Source of the DNA: DAOTWY01 sp003696565
GTDB taxonomy: Bacteria; Chloroflexota; Anaerolineae; Aggregatilineales; Phototrophicaceae
DNA length: 64,000 nucleotides
Direction of reading: 5' to 3'
Assembly: GCA_034435635.1 (NCBI GenBank)
Contig: DAOTWY010000014.1
Coordinates: 3,575 to 67,574, forward strand
This document shows positions 8,457-17,526 of the stretch, one piece after another. A program made the position numbers and the translations under genes. Under the pieces are notes generated by a model that was given only the letters and a program-made list of their open reading frames with translations, was not told where the DNA came from and made no database searches. Position 1 is the first letter of the stretch. Each line of letters begins with the position of its first letter.

Positions 8457-10475
8457 ATGAAGCGATTCGCAGTCATTTTCAGTCTATACACGTTATTCGG
8501 CGTTATCACACTTTGGGCGTTGATCTCTCAAATAACAACGGTTGTACCGGGTGGTCCTGGCACAGATTATCAACATTTCATCTGGAATTATTGGTGGTTA
8601 GAACACGCACTAAAAGCCGGTATCTCCCCTTGGTTTACGGATTATGTTTTATATCCCAACGTCCATAACCTGAGCATCCACACCACGACACCGATTTGGT
8701 TTCCTTTATGGCTAATTATTGAACCATTTATCGGACGGGTGGCATGGATTAACCTCATTGTATTGATGTGTTTCCCCCTCAATGCGACAGCAATGTTTTA
8801 TTGGCTAAGGGGCTATTGTCGTGATGTAGTAGCATTCATCGGTGGCACGATCTTTGCATTTCATCCATATATCGTTTGGTCAGCAGCAGATACTCATATT
8901 AATGTGATCGCATTATGGTGGCTCCCCTTAACAGCTATTCTGTGGCGCAGCATCACGCAAGTCCCGCGTTGGTGGAAGTCTATTATGATGGGGTTGGTAT
9001 TGTGGGCATGTATTTTAACCGATTTTCAATATGCGTTGTTTTTACCATTCACACTAGGCATTTATGGAATATGGTCAGTGTTTGAATCCAGGCAGCGATT
9101 GCGGTTGCTTATTCATGGTGCAGTAGCGGTTGTCATCCTGGGTGGGTTGATGTTGGTGATCTACCCATTGCCACAATTAGCCTCATTGGAAACAAGCAAT
9201 CCGTATGTTTTTCCACCAGCCAGCCTAGATTCAATCCGTGATTGGGCATTCCCACTAGAAGCACTGGTAGGGTTATCCGATGCCCCCAAGCGTACATTAG
9301 GGGTTATCCTGCCAATTCTGCTTTGGGGCAGCGTGTTGCTTTATACTTGGCAGCGGAAAATTGATCAGCGGTTGGTGTGGTTCATTGCCGCAATTCCCGC
9401 AATATGGTTAATGTTGGGCGCACAGAATGACCGTATGCCCTATTGGTATCTTCATGAAGCCTTAAACGGACAATATCGCACACCGGAGCGTTTCATCATC
9501 CCGGCAATTTTCTGCATGATAACATTCGCAGCCAGTGTCTATAAGTTAAGGCAATGGTGGATAGCCGGGCTAATAAGTTTGGTGGTGTTGATCGATTTTG
9601 GGACATTAAAGCCGTTTCCAGTCCAACATATCCGTGATTATCCGATTTATCATACTATCGGTGCGGAGGATGCCGATTATGTCATTATGGATTTGCCGGT
9701 TGGTGTGCATTACGGTTGGACAGGAATGGGAGACGGGCGTTACAGCCAGTTTTATGCACCAGTTCATCAAAAGCGTGTGATTAACGGCTTCTTGGCACGG
9801 ATGCGCTTCCCAGATTATGCCTATTATACAGATTCGGAGCTGTTCACCTGGTTAGCATACCCGGCAAATGACGAACGCCAGACCGACATTGTTGATGAAT
9901 TTAACCGCATTGTGAACGATTATCCAATTGGTTATGTATTTGCACATCGTTATTGGATGAGTACAGATCAACAAAATCTACTCATCGGTTGGATGAACAT
10001 GCGGGATGGCTTCTGTCCGCCACAAATGGCAGATGACACCGAGTTAATTTGGTGGCGGCATGAAAGACTAGAATGTCCCCCTGCCTCATCAGTAGAAACA
10101 ATTGACATAGGTCACCCGACAGATTGGCTATTTATTGGTACGGGGTGGTCATGGCAAGAAGATATTGGCGGGGTTTCTGCAAGATGGGCAGGTGAGACCG
10201 CCGCTTTACGTGTGGATTTATCACCAGATCATCAGTATGAAGTGACACTTTCAGCACTAGCGTTTGATCACCCACGCGCGTTGACAATTGGTAATCAAAC
10301 AATTATCGTTGAATCACAAGGATGGCAAAATTATACTGTGACCATTCCAGGTGTTAAGTGGTTGATCTTACAACATGAAAGCGCGGATTCACCGGTTGAG
10401 CTAGGGCTTTCCGGTGATACCCGCGCATTATCCATTGCTTATGATTACATTATTCTGAGGCAAGTGGGAGACTAA
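8457..10475 (+). CDS. Polytopic membrane protein, GT-C glycosyltransferase-like
   Basis: About 672 residues. There are roughly ten hydrophobic helices in residues 1-390, then a soluble C-terminal half of about 280 residues. The first external loop carries GTDYQHFIW, placed like the catalytic Asp loop of GT-C enzymes (PMT/ArnT/YfhO-type lipid-sugar transferases), and the LNATAMFYWL and HPYIVWS blocks fit that class. The acceptor is unknown. The ATG at 8457 is preferred over a TTG at 8454 because AAAGG lies 5 bases upstream of the ATG. Its last 26 bases overlap the convergent kinase gene. Confidence is high for a membrane enzyme and lower for the exact family. Confidence 0.75.
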   Translation: MKRFAVIFSLYTLFGVITLWALISQITTVVPGGPGTDYQHFIWNYWWLEHALKAGISPWFTDYVLYPNVHNLSIHTTTPIWFPLWLIIEPFIGRVAWINLIVLMCFPLNATAMFYWLRGYCRDVVAFIGGTIFAFHPYIVWSAADTHINVIALWWLPLTAILWRSITQVPRWWKSIMMGLVLWACILTDFQYALFLPFTLGIYGIWSVFESRQRLRLLIHGAVAVVILGGLMLVIYPLPQLASLETSNPYVFPPASLDSIRDWAFPLEALVGLSDAPKRTLGVILPILLWGSVLLYTWQRKIDQRLVWFIAAIPAIWLMLGAQNDRMPYWYLHEALNGQYRTPERFIIPAIFCMITFAASVYKLRQWWIAGLISLVVLIDFGTLKPFPVQHIRDYPIYHTIGAEDADYVIMDLPVGVHYGWTGMGDGRYSQFYAPVHQKRVINGFLARMRFPDYAYYTDSELFTWLAYPANDERQTDIVDEFNRIVNDYPIGYVFAHRYWMSTDQQNLLIGWMNMRDGFCPPQMADDTELIWWRHERLECPPASSVETIDIGHPTDWLFIGTGWSWQEDIGGVSARWAGETAALRVDLSPDHQYEVTLSALAFDHPRALTIGNQTIIVESQGWQNYTVTIPGVKWLILQHESADSPVELGLSGDTRALSIAYDYIILRQVGD

Positions 10476-12408
10476 AACCAAAGGTACTCCCCTTGCCATA
10501 CTTACTCTGGAAGATGATATTCCCACCGTAGCGTTCGATGATACTTTTGATGAGATATAATCCTAATCCTGTTCCTTCAACATCTTTTGTTTCATCTGTT
10601 TTTGCACGATAAAACGGTTGGAAAAGCTGGAATTGCATGTTTTCTGGTATACCAAAACCGTTATCAATGACACGAAATTCAGCAAATTCACCATTTTTCT
10701 CTAACTTAATTGTAATATCCCCTCGTTCTTGTGTATATTTAACCGCATTACTTAACAGGTTTGCCATGGCTTCATGCAGTTGGGTAGGATCACCTAAAAC
10801 CATAAGAGGAGTATCTACCGTCTCTAAGTGCAGCTTTTGTGATTTTAATAGGGCTTGTCCTTCAAAATCACTATAAATTTCCGCCACTAGTGAAGTCAGG
10901 TCAGCAGGAGAAAGCTCCTGAGTTTGTAAGTTCTCAATGCGTTCTAAAGAGAGAATATCTGTTGTAATCTTCTGCATACGTCGTGCCGCCGTTTCAATCA
11001 TACTAATGTATTTCTTGAAGCGTTCTGGCATAGTATCATCCACCATTCCTTCTAGGAGTTCAGCATAACCGAGGATGACACTAACAGGGTTTCGCAAATC
11101 ATGAGCAGCAATACGGATCATATCAGTCTTAATTTGTTCAAGATGGCTAACTTGAACATAAAGACGTTCTAGCTCTGCAAAGCGATCTTGCACAATTTGA
11201 TAGAGTTGTGCATTCTCTAATGCAACCGCCACACGCGCTGTCACTAATTGGAGAAATTCAAAGATATCTTTTGTAAAACGCTCCGGTTTACTCGTTTCGA
11301 GGTTGAGCAACCCCACCATACGCTCATAAGACATCAATGGCAGTAACATCTGGGCGCGGGTTTTCTCGTGAAGTTGCACATAATCCGGTTCCTCATCCAC
11401 ATTTTGGATAAGGCGAGGCGTATTATCATTTAAGATATGACGTACCAAGGGGATATCACGCAAATAACCGTCTTCTAGGGCATCATTAAAATGCCCAATT
11501 GCCTCTTTTACTAATATCCGGTTATTCTCAATCAAGCCAATGCATCCCGCATCCGCACCGCTTAACCGCACAGCAGCATCTAATGCCATGGACATCACAT
11601 AATCCATATCTAACACTTCAGACAATTCTGAATCAACCTGGCGCAAAATCGTCAACTGCTGAATATATTGATCCCGTTCTTTAATTGATTCCTTACGTCC
11701 GGTAATATCTCGGATGATAAATTGCAGCCGTTGCCCAATGCGTTTGGCACTGATTTCTACATCAATACCATCCTGAGAATCTATTGGGTAAAGTAACCGT
11801 TCAAATACAGTCCCCTGCTCAGTGAGAATACTGAGAAGATCATGATCTTGACCGATGTATCCTTGAATGGGGGTATTGATGAGCGAATCAGCAGTTGTGT
11901 GCATTAACTCACAAAAGCGATTATTGACTAAGGTGATAGTGCCGTCCAATTTTGTCAGTACAATGGCATCAAAAGCCTCTTCAATGAGACTACGATAAAG
12001 CTCCTCATTTTCTCGTAGCTGTTGAGTGATATGTGCACGTTCCATTGAGTAGCGAATTGAACGCTGAAGAGCAGTTGGCTTTAGTTCAACTTTATCAATA
12101 TAATCCATTGCGCCGGCTTGTAATGCCTCCAGGTCCACCCCCTGATGTCCCTGACCAGTCATCATAATAATTGGTGCGTCAATACCGTGCGTCTGCGCTT
12201 GTTTTAGTAATTCTAACCCACTCATTTGCCCTAAATTATAATCAAGCAGGTAGATGTCATGCTCACGTTTTAACATGACTTCTAGCCCTTCTTGATAACT
12301 ACCCACCCAGTCTAAGACGAATGTCTGATCAGTACGTGCTAGCATCCGACTTGTCAAAGCATGATAATCAGGATCATCATCTACAAGAAGCACACGAATA
12401 GGTTGCAC
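10450..12408 (-). CDS. REC-PAS-GAF-HisKA-HATPase histidine kinase
   Basis: About 652 residues, cytoplasmic. An N-terminal receiver (phosphoacceptor Asp in LLDYNLG, Thr in MMTGQG, Lys in YIDKVELKP) is followed by PAS (about 135-240), GAF (about 255-405), HisKA (His in AAHDLRNP, about residue 436) and HATPase_c (NLLSNAVKY, DNGFGIP, GTGLGL). An amino-terminal receiver on a kinase usually takes phosphate from another kinase and then steers output. The frame extends 9 bases further to a GTG at 12417, but the ribosome site AAGGTGAT (12413-12420) sits correctly for the GTG at 12408, which is the better start. A hairpin at 12435-12453 lies just upstream. Confidence 0.9.
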   Translation of the reverse strand: MQPIRVLLVDDDPDYHALTSRMLARTDQTFVLDWVGSYQEGLEVMLKREHDIYLLDYNLGQMSGLELLKQAQTHGIDAPIIMMTGQGHQGVDLEALQAGAMDYIDKVELKPTALQRSIRYSMERAHITQQLRENEELYRSLIEEAFDAIVLTKLDGTITLVNNRFCELMHTTADSLINTPIQGYIGQDHDLLSILTEQGTVFERLLYPIDSQDGIDVEISAKRIGQRLQFIIRDITGRKESIKERDQYIQQLTILRQVDSELSEVLDMDYVMSMALDAAVRLSGADAGCIGLIENNRILVKEAIGHFNDALEDGYLRDIPLVRHILNDNTPRLIQNVDEEPDYVQLHEKTRAQMLLPLMSYERMVGLLNLETSKPERFTKDIFEFLQLVTARVAVALENAQLYQIVQDRFAELERLYVQVSHLEQIKTDMIRIAAHDLRNPVSVILGYAELLEGMVDDTMPERFKKYISMIETAARRMQKITTDILSLERIENLQTQELSPADLTSLVAEIYSDFEGQALLKSQKLHLETVDTPLMVLGDPTQLHEAMANLLSNAVKYTQERGDITIKLEKNGEFAEFRVIDNGFGIPENMQFQLFQPFYRAKTDETKDVEGTGLGLYLIKSIIERYGGNIIFQSKYGKGSTFGFSLPLASE

Positions 12409-12434
12409 AGTTATCACCTTTTACTTATTTATGC

Positions 12435-12453
12435 ATCATCATATATTGATGAT
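12435..12453. repeat. Perfect inverted repeat upstream of the REC-PAS-GAF kinase
   Basis: ATCATCA, a 5-base loop, then TGATGAT. It lies 27 bases upstream of the preferred kinase start, between a very AT-rich promoter region and the ribosome site, where a repressor operator or a leader hairpin would act. No T-tract follows in either direction, so it is not a terminator. Confidence 0.45.
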
Positions 12454-12538
12454 AACAAAATATTACGAGGAAAAAACGAATAAATTATGAATTTTAGATA
12501 GAACATTACAAATTATTAACGAGTTATATAAATGACAA

Positions 12539-12562
12539 TGGACGACATTGATATGCCGTCCA
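12539..12562 (-). terminator. Possible terminator of the GH13-CitE-PPOX operon
   Basis: TGGACG and CGTCCA pair, and CAT and ATG extend the stem inward across one A/C mismatch, leaving a TGAT loop. It begins 26 bases after the PPOX stop on the minus strand and is followed there by a T-rich but interrupted stretch (TTGTCATTT). The stem is convincing; the weak T-tract lowers confidence that it is an intrinsic terminator. Confidence 0.45.
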
Positions 12563-12587
12563 CATCTATCTAAAACCAATAAATTAA

Positions 12588-12980
12588 TTAGGAAGCGTGT
12601 GTTGGTCTGATTTTATAGATGACACGTGTTTCTTTACCACGACGCTCTGGCATGGTGGCATAGTAGTCATCACGCCCAAAGTATCGTTTGCTCAAGGCAT
12701 TGATATGCTCTACCCCACCCTCTTCTGTCACTTCATCAATAATGCCGCGTATTTCTAGGTAACGATAGGGGTTTTCTGGATCAATGATTAACAGTGTAGC
12801 ACGCGGACGTTCCTTCATATTAATGTCTTTTTGCCGTCCACGTGCCGTATTGACCCAAATATGAGTCCCATCATAACTAAACCAGACAGGGGTTACTTGT
12901 GGTTGTGTGTCTGGCATAACGGTTGCCAATGCGGCAACAATTGGGCGTTCTAATAAATCATGTTTATCTTCTGGGATCAT
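12588..12980 (-). CDS. PPOX-class (F420-dependent/FMN-binding) split-barrel protein
   Basis: About 130 residues. The sequence matches the pyridoxamine-phosphate-oxidase-like split barrel of the 'PPOX class F420-dependent' type: RPIVAALATVMPDTQPQVTP, then PVWFSYDG, then INMKERPRATLLIIDP, and YLEIRG. Members bind FMN or coenzyme F420 and reduce small molecules. The ATG at 12980 is chosen because GAGGA lies 8 bases upstream; a GTG 21 bases earlier would overlap the CitE gene and has no ribosome site. It starts 4 bases after the CitE stop and is the last gene of the operon. The luciferase-like F420 enzyme in the same operon strengthens the F420 reading. Confidence 0.87.
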   Translation of the reverse strand: MIPEDKHDLLERPIVAALATVMPDTQPQVTPVWFSYDGTHIWVNTARGRQKDINMKERPRATLLIIDPENPYRYLEIRGIIDEVTEEGGVEHINALSKRYFGRDDYYATMPERRGKETRVIYKIRPTHAS

Positions 12981-12984
12981 GTCA

Positions 12985-13890
12985 TTATTCCTCAAATTCA
13001 CTTAAATTAATACCAGCTGCACGGGCTTGAGCAAGGATTGTTTCTGCTGCTCGTACCATTGGCATATCCACCATCTTACCCTCATAGGCAAAGACACCTC
13101 GTCCTTGTGTTTGATGTTGATTATGCGCTGCTACCAAAGCTTTTGCCCGGCGGATTTGATCAGGAGTGGGTGTAAAAACCGATTGAATCACAGCAACTTG
13201 ACGCGGATGAATAACTAGTTTACCCGTATACCCCATATAATGAGCTTGCTCAGTTGCCGCCCGCAAATGGCTATCTTCCGCAGTTAAATCGACAAACGGC
13301 GTATCAATTGCCTGTAAGCCCCGTGCCTTAGCATATAACACTAATTTACTCCGTGCATAAAAAACTTCCCAACCATCTTGTGTTCGTACAGCCCCAATAT
13401 CGCCCGCTAAATCTTCTGCACCGAAAATTAAAGCGGCAAGCCGTGGGTCGCTATCTGCAATTTCGCTGAGGTTGACAAACCCCATCGCAGTTTCCACAAT
13501 TGCCAAAAGACGGACACTACCATCAATCCAGCCATATTTGCGCTCAGCGCGGGTTAGATGCTCTGCCACCCGTTGTATTTGTTCAGCACTTTGCACTTTG
13601 GGCAAGACGTAACCATCTGGATGCCCTTCCAGAGTCTCTTGTAAATCATGAATCCAGAGCGAGTGATCGTCTTGAACAGGATTAATCCGTACTAGACGTT
13701 CGGTATGCCCAAAATTGATCTCGTTCAGTGCTGTGCGAACTGTTTGGCGTGCCAGTTCTTTATGATTAAGAGCAACCCCGTCTTCCAAATCCATGATAAT
13801 GGAATCTACATTGAGAGTCGCGCCTTTTTCGATCTTACGGCGATCATCCCCCGGCATGAACAACAAAGCACGTCTAATTCGATTGGTCAT
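12985..13890 (-). CDS. HpcH/HpaI-CitE family CoA-ester lyase
   Basis: 301 residues, a TIM-barrel aldolase/lyase of the CitE group. Family blocks seen: LFMPGDDRRKIEKG near the start, DSIIMDLEDGVA with the Mg-binding acidic residues, RINP, VLPKVQS, LLAIVETAMG and ALIFGAEDLAGDIG, then GKLVIHPRQV near the end. Such enzymes cleave or form citramalyl-, malyl- or methylmalyl-CoA type esters. It lies between GH13 (3 bases upstream) and PPOX (4 bases downstream) with no citrate-lyase alpha or gamma subunits nearby, so it is a stand-alone CitE-like enzyme. The substrate cannot be set from sequence. Confidence 0.9.
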   Translation of the reverse strand: MTNRIRRALLFMPGDDRRKIEKGATLNVDSIIMDLEDGVALNHKELARQTVRTALNEINFGHTERLVRINPVQDDHSLWIHDLQETLEGHPDGYVLPKVQSAEQIQRVAEHLTRAERKYGWIDGSVRLLAIVETAMGFVNLSEIADSDPRLAALIFGAEDLAGDIGAVRTQDGWEVFYARSKLVLYAKARGLQAIDTPFVDLTAEDSHLRAATEQAHYMGYTGKLVIHPRQVAVIQSVFTPTPDQIRRAKALVAAHNQHQTQGRGVFAYEGKMVDMPMVRAAETILAQARAAGINLSEFEE

Positions 13891-13893
13891 CGT

Positions 13894-15474
13894 TTATACC
13901 TCAATGACTAAGGCTTCATTTGCGCGCACAACCCAGTTCTTAAGATCAATGGTTTGCCCTTCACGGTGATAATCTGTGCTGATGGCAATGAGACCGCTTT
14001 CCCATTCATCTAAAGACAACGTGTGTGCTTCCGTTGTAAAGTTTAACACCACAAGCCGCTGTTGGTCATTAAACTGTCGTAAATACACAAAACATCCCTC
14101 AGGTGCATCTAAGGAATAATAGCGTCCAGCGTTGAGTGCTGGCGTGCGTTTACGATATGCCAATAAACGCCGATATAGATTCAAGAGCGAAGCGGGGTTT
14201 TGTTGTTGAACAGCCACATTAATTTGTTCATAATCTGATGCAACGGGTAACCAAGGTACAACATCTGGGCAGGTAAATCCAGCGTTAGGAGTTGTATCCC
14301 ACTGCATAGGCGTACGACATTCATCACGATTAAAACCCGCCTGATTTTTTCCTTGTGGATCAAGAATTTGATCGGCAGGGATGGTAACGTTGTGCATCCC
14401 AAGTTCTTCACCATAATAAATGGTTGGTGTACCACGCAAGGTAAGCAGCAACACAGCCGCAACCCCCACTTGCGCCATCCCATATTTGCTAGCGATGCGA
14501 GGGGAATCATGATTGCCTAAAACATAATTCGGCTGCCCAAAAGCTGGTAGCCCAGCATCATAGTCATCAACAAAAGCGCGGATCGCAGCCGCATCCCAAG
14601 GTAGCCCTAATAATCCAAAATTAAATGGGAGATGCAACTCGTCATCATCACCATAAAACGCAGCAAGTTGCTGGGTTGTCAGCCCATATTGTACTTCCCC
14701 AATAGCAACAGTCCCTGGAAATTCATCAAAAACACGGCGGAACTGACGCATATAGTCATGTGTCCCCGGAGCAGCCTCACTATATACACGCAATAACGAT
14801 CCAACTAATGGATCACCTGGTTTCCAATCTGGGTTGGGTGGATTATCACGGAATTGGGTGTCTTTAAGAATGCGATCAATGACATCAATACGGAAACCAT
14901 CCACCCCGCGCCGCAACCAAAATCGAATGACATCAAACATCGCTTGCTTTACTTCTGGATTACGCCAATTCAGTTCTGGTTGCCCAGGGTCAAAGTTGTG
15001 CATGTAATATTGCCCTGTGGTTTCATCAAACGTCCAGGCAGGACCACCAAAATATGCCAGCCAGTTATTCGGTGGTGATCCATCCGGCTTAGGGTCTTTC
15101 CAGATATACCAGTCTCGTTTTGGGTTATCCCGTGATGAGCGTGATTCCTGAAACCAGGGATGTTCAATTGATGTATGGTTAGGAACTAAATCCAGAATAA
15201 TTTTTATATTTCGGCTGTGAGCTTCTATCAGGAGTTTATCAAAATCCGCCAGACTACCATATTCATGATGAATATCTGTATAATCCATCACATCATAACC
15301 GAAATCCGCCATCGGCGAGGGAAACAATGGTGAAAACCAAATCGCATCAATCCCTAACCATTGCAGATAATCCAATCGGCTGATGATTCCAGGAATATCC
15401 CCAATGCCATCACCGTTTGAATCCATAAAACTGCGCGGGTAAATTTGATAAACCACGCCTGTTTTCCACCACAT
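13894..15474 (-). CDS. GH13 alpha-glucosidase (oligo-1,6-glucosidase type)
   Basis: 526 residues, full length for the oligo-1,6-glucosidase/alpha-glucosidase subfamily. The start WWKTGVVYQIYPRSF and the calcium loop DSNGDGIGD are typical. Catalytic residues are present: nucleophile Asp197 in GFRIDV, acid/base Glu260 in AIGEVQ, and transition-state Asp323 in GNHDSPR. No signal peptide, so it acts in the cytoplasm on imported malto- or isomalto-oligosaccharides or trehalose-like sugars. It stops 3 bases before the CitE start. The tail (440-526) is the usual beta domain C. Confidence 0.95.
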   Translation of the reverse strand: MWWKTGVVYQIYPRSFMDSNGDGIGDIPGIISRLDYLQWLGIDAIWFSPLFPSPMADFGYDVMDYTDIHHEYGSLADFDKLLIEAHSRNIKIILDLVPNHTSIEHPWFQESRSSRDNPKRDWYIWKDPKPDGSPPNNWLAYFGGPAWTFDETTGQYYMHNFDPGQPELNWRNPEVKQAMFDVIRFWLRRGVDGFRIDVIDRILKDTQFRDNPPNPDWKPGDPLVGSLLRVYSEAAPGTHDYMRQFRRVFDEFPGTVAIGEVQYGLTTQQLAAFYGDDDELHLPFNFGLLGLPWDAAAIRAFVDDYDAGLPAFGQPNYVLGNHDSPRIASKYGMAQVGVAAVLLLTLRGTPTIYYGEELGMHNVTIPADQILDPQGKNQAGFNRDECRTPMQWDTTPNAGFTCPDVVPWLPVASDYEQINVAVQQQNPASLLNLYRRLLAYRKRTPALNAGRYYSLDAPEGCFVYLRQFNDQQRLVVLNFTTEAHTLSLDEWESGLIAISTDYHREGQTIDLKNWVVRANEALVIEV

Positions 15475-15493
15475 GATATGAAAGCCTTTCTAT

Positions 15494-15646
15494 TTATTGT
15501 GCCAGTGTGCTTTGTGGCGTAATCTCCACGATAGTACCGTTTTGTGGTAAAGGTGCGTCCGCTATCAGCACCAAAATCATCAACCCAATGAGGATAACAA
15601 ACAACAAAAAAACCGCGATGGTGCCACGGTTAGCATCTCTAAACAT
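15494..15646 (-). CDS. Small single-pass membrane protein, unknown
   Basis: A 50-residue frame. It begins with the polar, basic start MFRDANRGT, has one hydrophobic helix of about 20 residues (IAVFLLFVILIGLMILVLIA), and ends in a polar tail rich in P, Q and T. Its ATG overlaps the last codons of the luciferase-like gene by 8 bases (ATGTTTAG), and its stop lies 19 bases before the GH13 start, so it fills the gap in the operon exactly. The overlap and the clean N-in/C-out membrane layout support a real gene. I recognise no family. It could be a small regulatory or accessory membrane peptide. Confidence 0.65.
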   Translation of the reverse strand: MFRDANRGTIAVFLLFVILIGLMILVLIADAPLPQNGTIVEITPQSTLAQ

Positions 15647-16574
15647 ACGGCATCACATCCTTAGCCAGTCGTTCCAAACCAGCGATATCGTCTTGATCTA
15701 GCCATTGCAACATAAACCGCTCCACACCAGCCTGTGCATACATATTTAGTTGATCCACAAACATGCTTGGTGTACCGACAATTAAACCACGGGCTTGTAG
15801 GCTTTGAACAGTGACCGTTTCACCACGTTTTTGACTAACCTCATCCAACTTATGTTGTAATTCTGCATCATTCTGAGCAAACAGCGTCCCGGTCATTAAA
15901 GATCGTTTGACCGATGTTGGTTCACGTTTGGCAGCTTTGAGTAGTTCATCCAACAAAGCAAACCGTTCTTTGTATATTTCTAGGGGTAAATAAACAGCGT
16001 TCCATTCATCAGCATAACGTGCTACTAGCGGTAACGTATGCTTAGGTCCATTCCCGCCAATCAAAATTGGTGTGCGACGTTTGGGGCGTGGCAACAGAAC
16101 AGCTTGCTCCAATGAGAAATACTGCCCCTTGTAGCTGGTTTGATGATCGCTTTCCAACAATCGTTTGGTGATCTCTAAAGCTTCTTCAAACATCGCATAG
16201 CGTGTGGGGAAATCATAAAATAGCAAGCCGAACTTTTTATGCTCACGTTCTTGCCATCCTGCCCCCAAACCAAGCACCAATCGCCCATCACTAAGGTCAT
16301 CCACTGCCGCAGCCATTCGTACCGTCATCGCTGGATGGCGAAACGTTACAGGAGCAACCAATGAGCCAAATTCAATGCGGCTGGTGTGTGATGCAGCATA
16401 TGTAAGCGAGACCCACAACTCTAACGAGTCCTTATCTTCGCCACTGGCATTAGTAAAATGATCTGACCGGAAAACACATTGAAAACCAAAATCCTCTGCC
16501 GCCTGGAGGATTCGTTGCCAACGTATCCAGTTTAAACCGTCCTGTCCTTCAATCATGATGCCAAGTTGTGCCAT
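15639..16574 (-). CDS. LLM-class F420-dependent oxidoreductase
   Basis: 311 residues, the luciferase-like monooxygenase TIM barrel. Seen: the start LGIMIEGQDGLNW, the SDHF motif, GSLVAPVTFRHPAM, the VLGLGAGWQEREHKKFG block, and PILIGGNGPKHTLPLVARYADEWN. These are diagnostic of the F420-dependent branch (TIGR03560-like). It should carry out hydride transfer with reduced F420 on an unknown substrate. AAGGA sits 7 bases before the ATG. Its start overlaps the GT87-like gene by 22 bases and its stop overlaps the small membrane protein by 8. A second F420-type protein ends the same operon. Confidence 0.92.
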   Translation of the reverse strand: MAQLGIMIEGQDGLNWIRWQRILQAAEDFGFQCVFRSDHFTNASGEDKDSLELWVSLTYAASHTSRIEFGSLVAPVTFRHPAMTVRMAAAVDDLSDGRLVLGLGAGWQEREHKKFGLLFYDFPTRYAMFEEALEITKRLLESDHQTSYKGQYFSLEQAVLLPRPKRRTPILIGGNGPKHTLPLVARYADEWNAVYLPLEIYKERFALLDELLKAAKREPTSVKRSLMTGTLFAQNDAELQHKLDEVSQKRGETVTVQSLQARGLIVGTPSMFVDQLNMYAQAGVERFMLQWLDQDDIAGLERLAKDVMPYV

Positions 16575-17518
16575 TTTGTCTTCCTTATCTCCAATATTTC
16601 AATAAGCATAACGCAGACGGGGATCAGCCAGCCAAATTTTTGGTTGTTCCATCCAAGCATTGGGATAATTGGTAGAAATGAAAGTGGCAATAAAATCCAA
16701 CGGCGTGACATCGCCATCAACAATGTGCAGTGATATGTTGCAAAATATGGACTACCCAATAGTGTAGCAGCAGCCACTAATCGTGCGCGGCTAATACGTG
16801 GCATTTTAACAGGCAGTAATGGGAAAACCCAGGCAACAATACCTATCGGGAAAACAGCAGAGTTAAAAAAGCGCGATTGTGGATTTAATTTAGACAAACT
16901 TTGTAGCCAAAGAGGCAGCCAGTTAGGATAAACTAACAACGTTATCACAAACAAGATGACCGCAGTGCCCCCTGCATAAAGCGTTGCCCGCCACCCTTGA
17001 CCGCGCATCAGCCACCATGTTATCAGCACAGCAAGTCCCCATCCAACTTGCACTTTGGTGAGCAGCAAAACAATCCCAATCCCCCAAAAATATGGATGTA
17101 AACGCCCACGTAGCACAAGCCAGCCTAAAACCACCCCGATGATCGGCAAAAACTCCACTTGACCAAGCCAAATATTCCAGAGCATTGGGAAGCTGAACAA
17201 AGCCAACCACCAAGGTGTACGGAATACACGCCCTGCGGCATATACGGCAACTACCGTCATCAACACAAGACACATCCAACGATATGGTTCTGGATATTGT
17301 GGCAACAACGTAACTGGGAACAAAAACAAGTGAACCCAAGCAGGCGCGGTTGTTTGTTCAAACCAGGGTTGTAAATAATATAACCAACCATCATAACCGC
17401 CTGGTAGAATAGCAGTTGCCCCTACCGCGCCAATCAATACGCCAAGAAACACGACATCACTTAATAAAAAACGCCGTGAGGGGGACTCACGACGTGCTAG
17501 TTGTTCTTGATTTTTCAT
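16553..17518 (-). CDS. Polytopic membrane protein, GT87/DUF2029-like
   Basis: 321 residues with about eight or nine hydrophobic helices and short loops. The motif WNIWLGQVEFLPIIGVVLGW, with the conserved G-Q, resembles the GT87 (DUF2029) family of polyprenyl-phosphate-sugar-dependent mannosyl/arabinosyl transferases, and a loop GGYDGWLYYLQPW early in the protein could hold the catalytic acid. It is shorter than typical GT87 enzymes (about 400), so it may be a reduced member. It sits between CpaF (8-base gap) and the luciferase-like gene (22-base overlap). Confidence 0.7.
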   Translation of the reverse strand: MKNQEQLARRESPSRRFLLSDVVFLGVLIGAVGATAILPGGYDGWLYYLQPWFEQTTAPAWVHLFLFPVTLLPQYPEPYRWMCLVLMTVVAVYAAGRVFRTPWWLALFSFPMLWNIWLGQVEFLPIIGVVLGWLVLRGRLHPYFWGIGIVLLLTKVQVGWGLAVLITWWLMRGQGWRATLYAGGTAVILFVITLLVYPNWLPLWLQSLSKLNPQSRFFNSAVFPIGIVAWVFPLLPVKMPRISRARLVAAATLLGSPYFATYHCTLLMAMSRRWILLPLSFLPIIPMLGWNNQKFGWLIPVCVMLIEILEIRKTKWHNLAS

Positions 17519-17526
17519 GGTAACAA

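Noticed and set aside
12409..12417. GTG at 12417 as start of the REC-PAS-GAF kinase
   Set aside because: It lies inside the AAGGTGAT ribosome site that serves the GTG at 12408.
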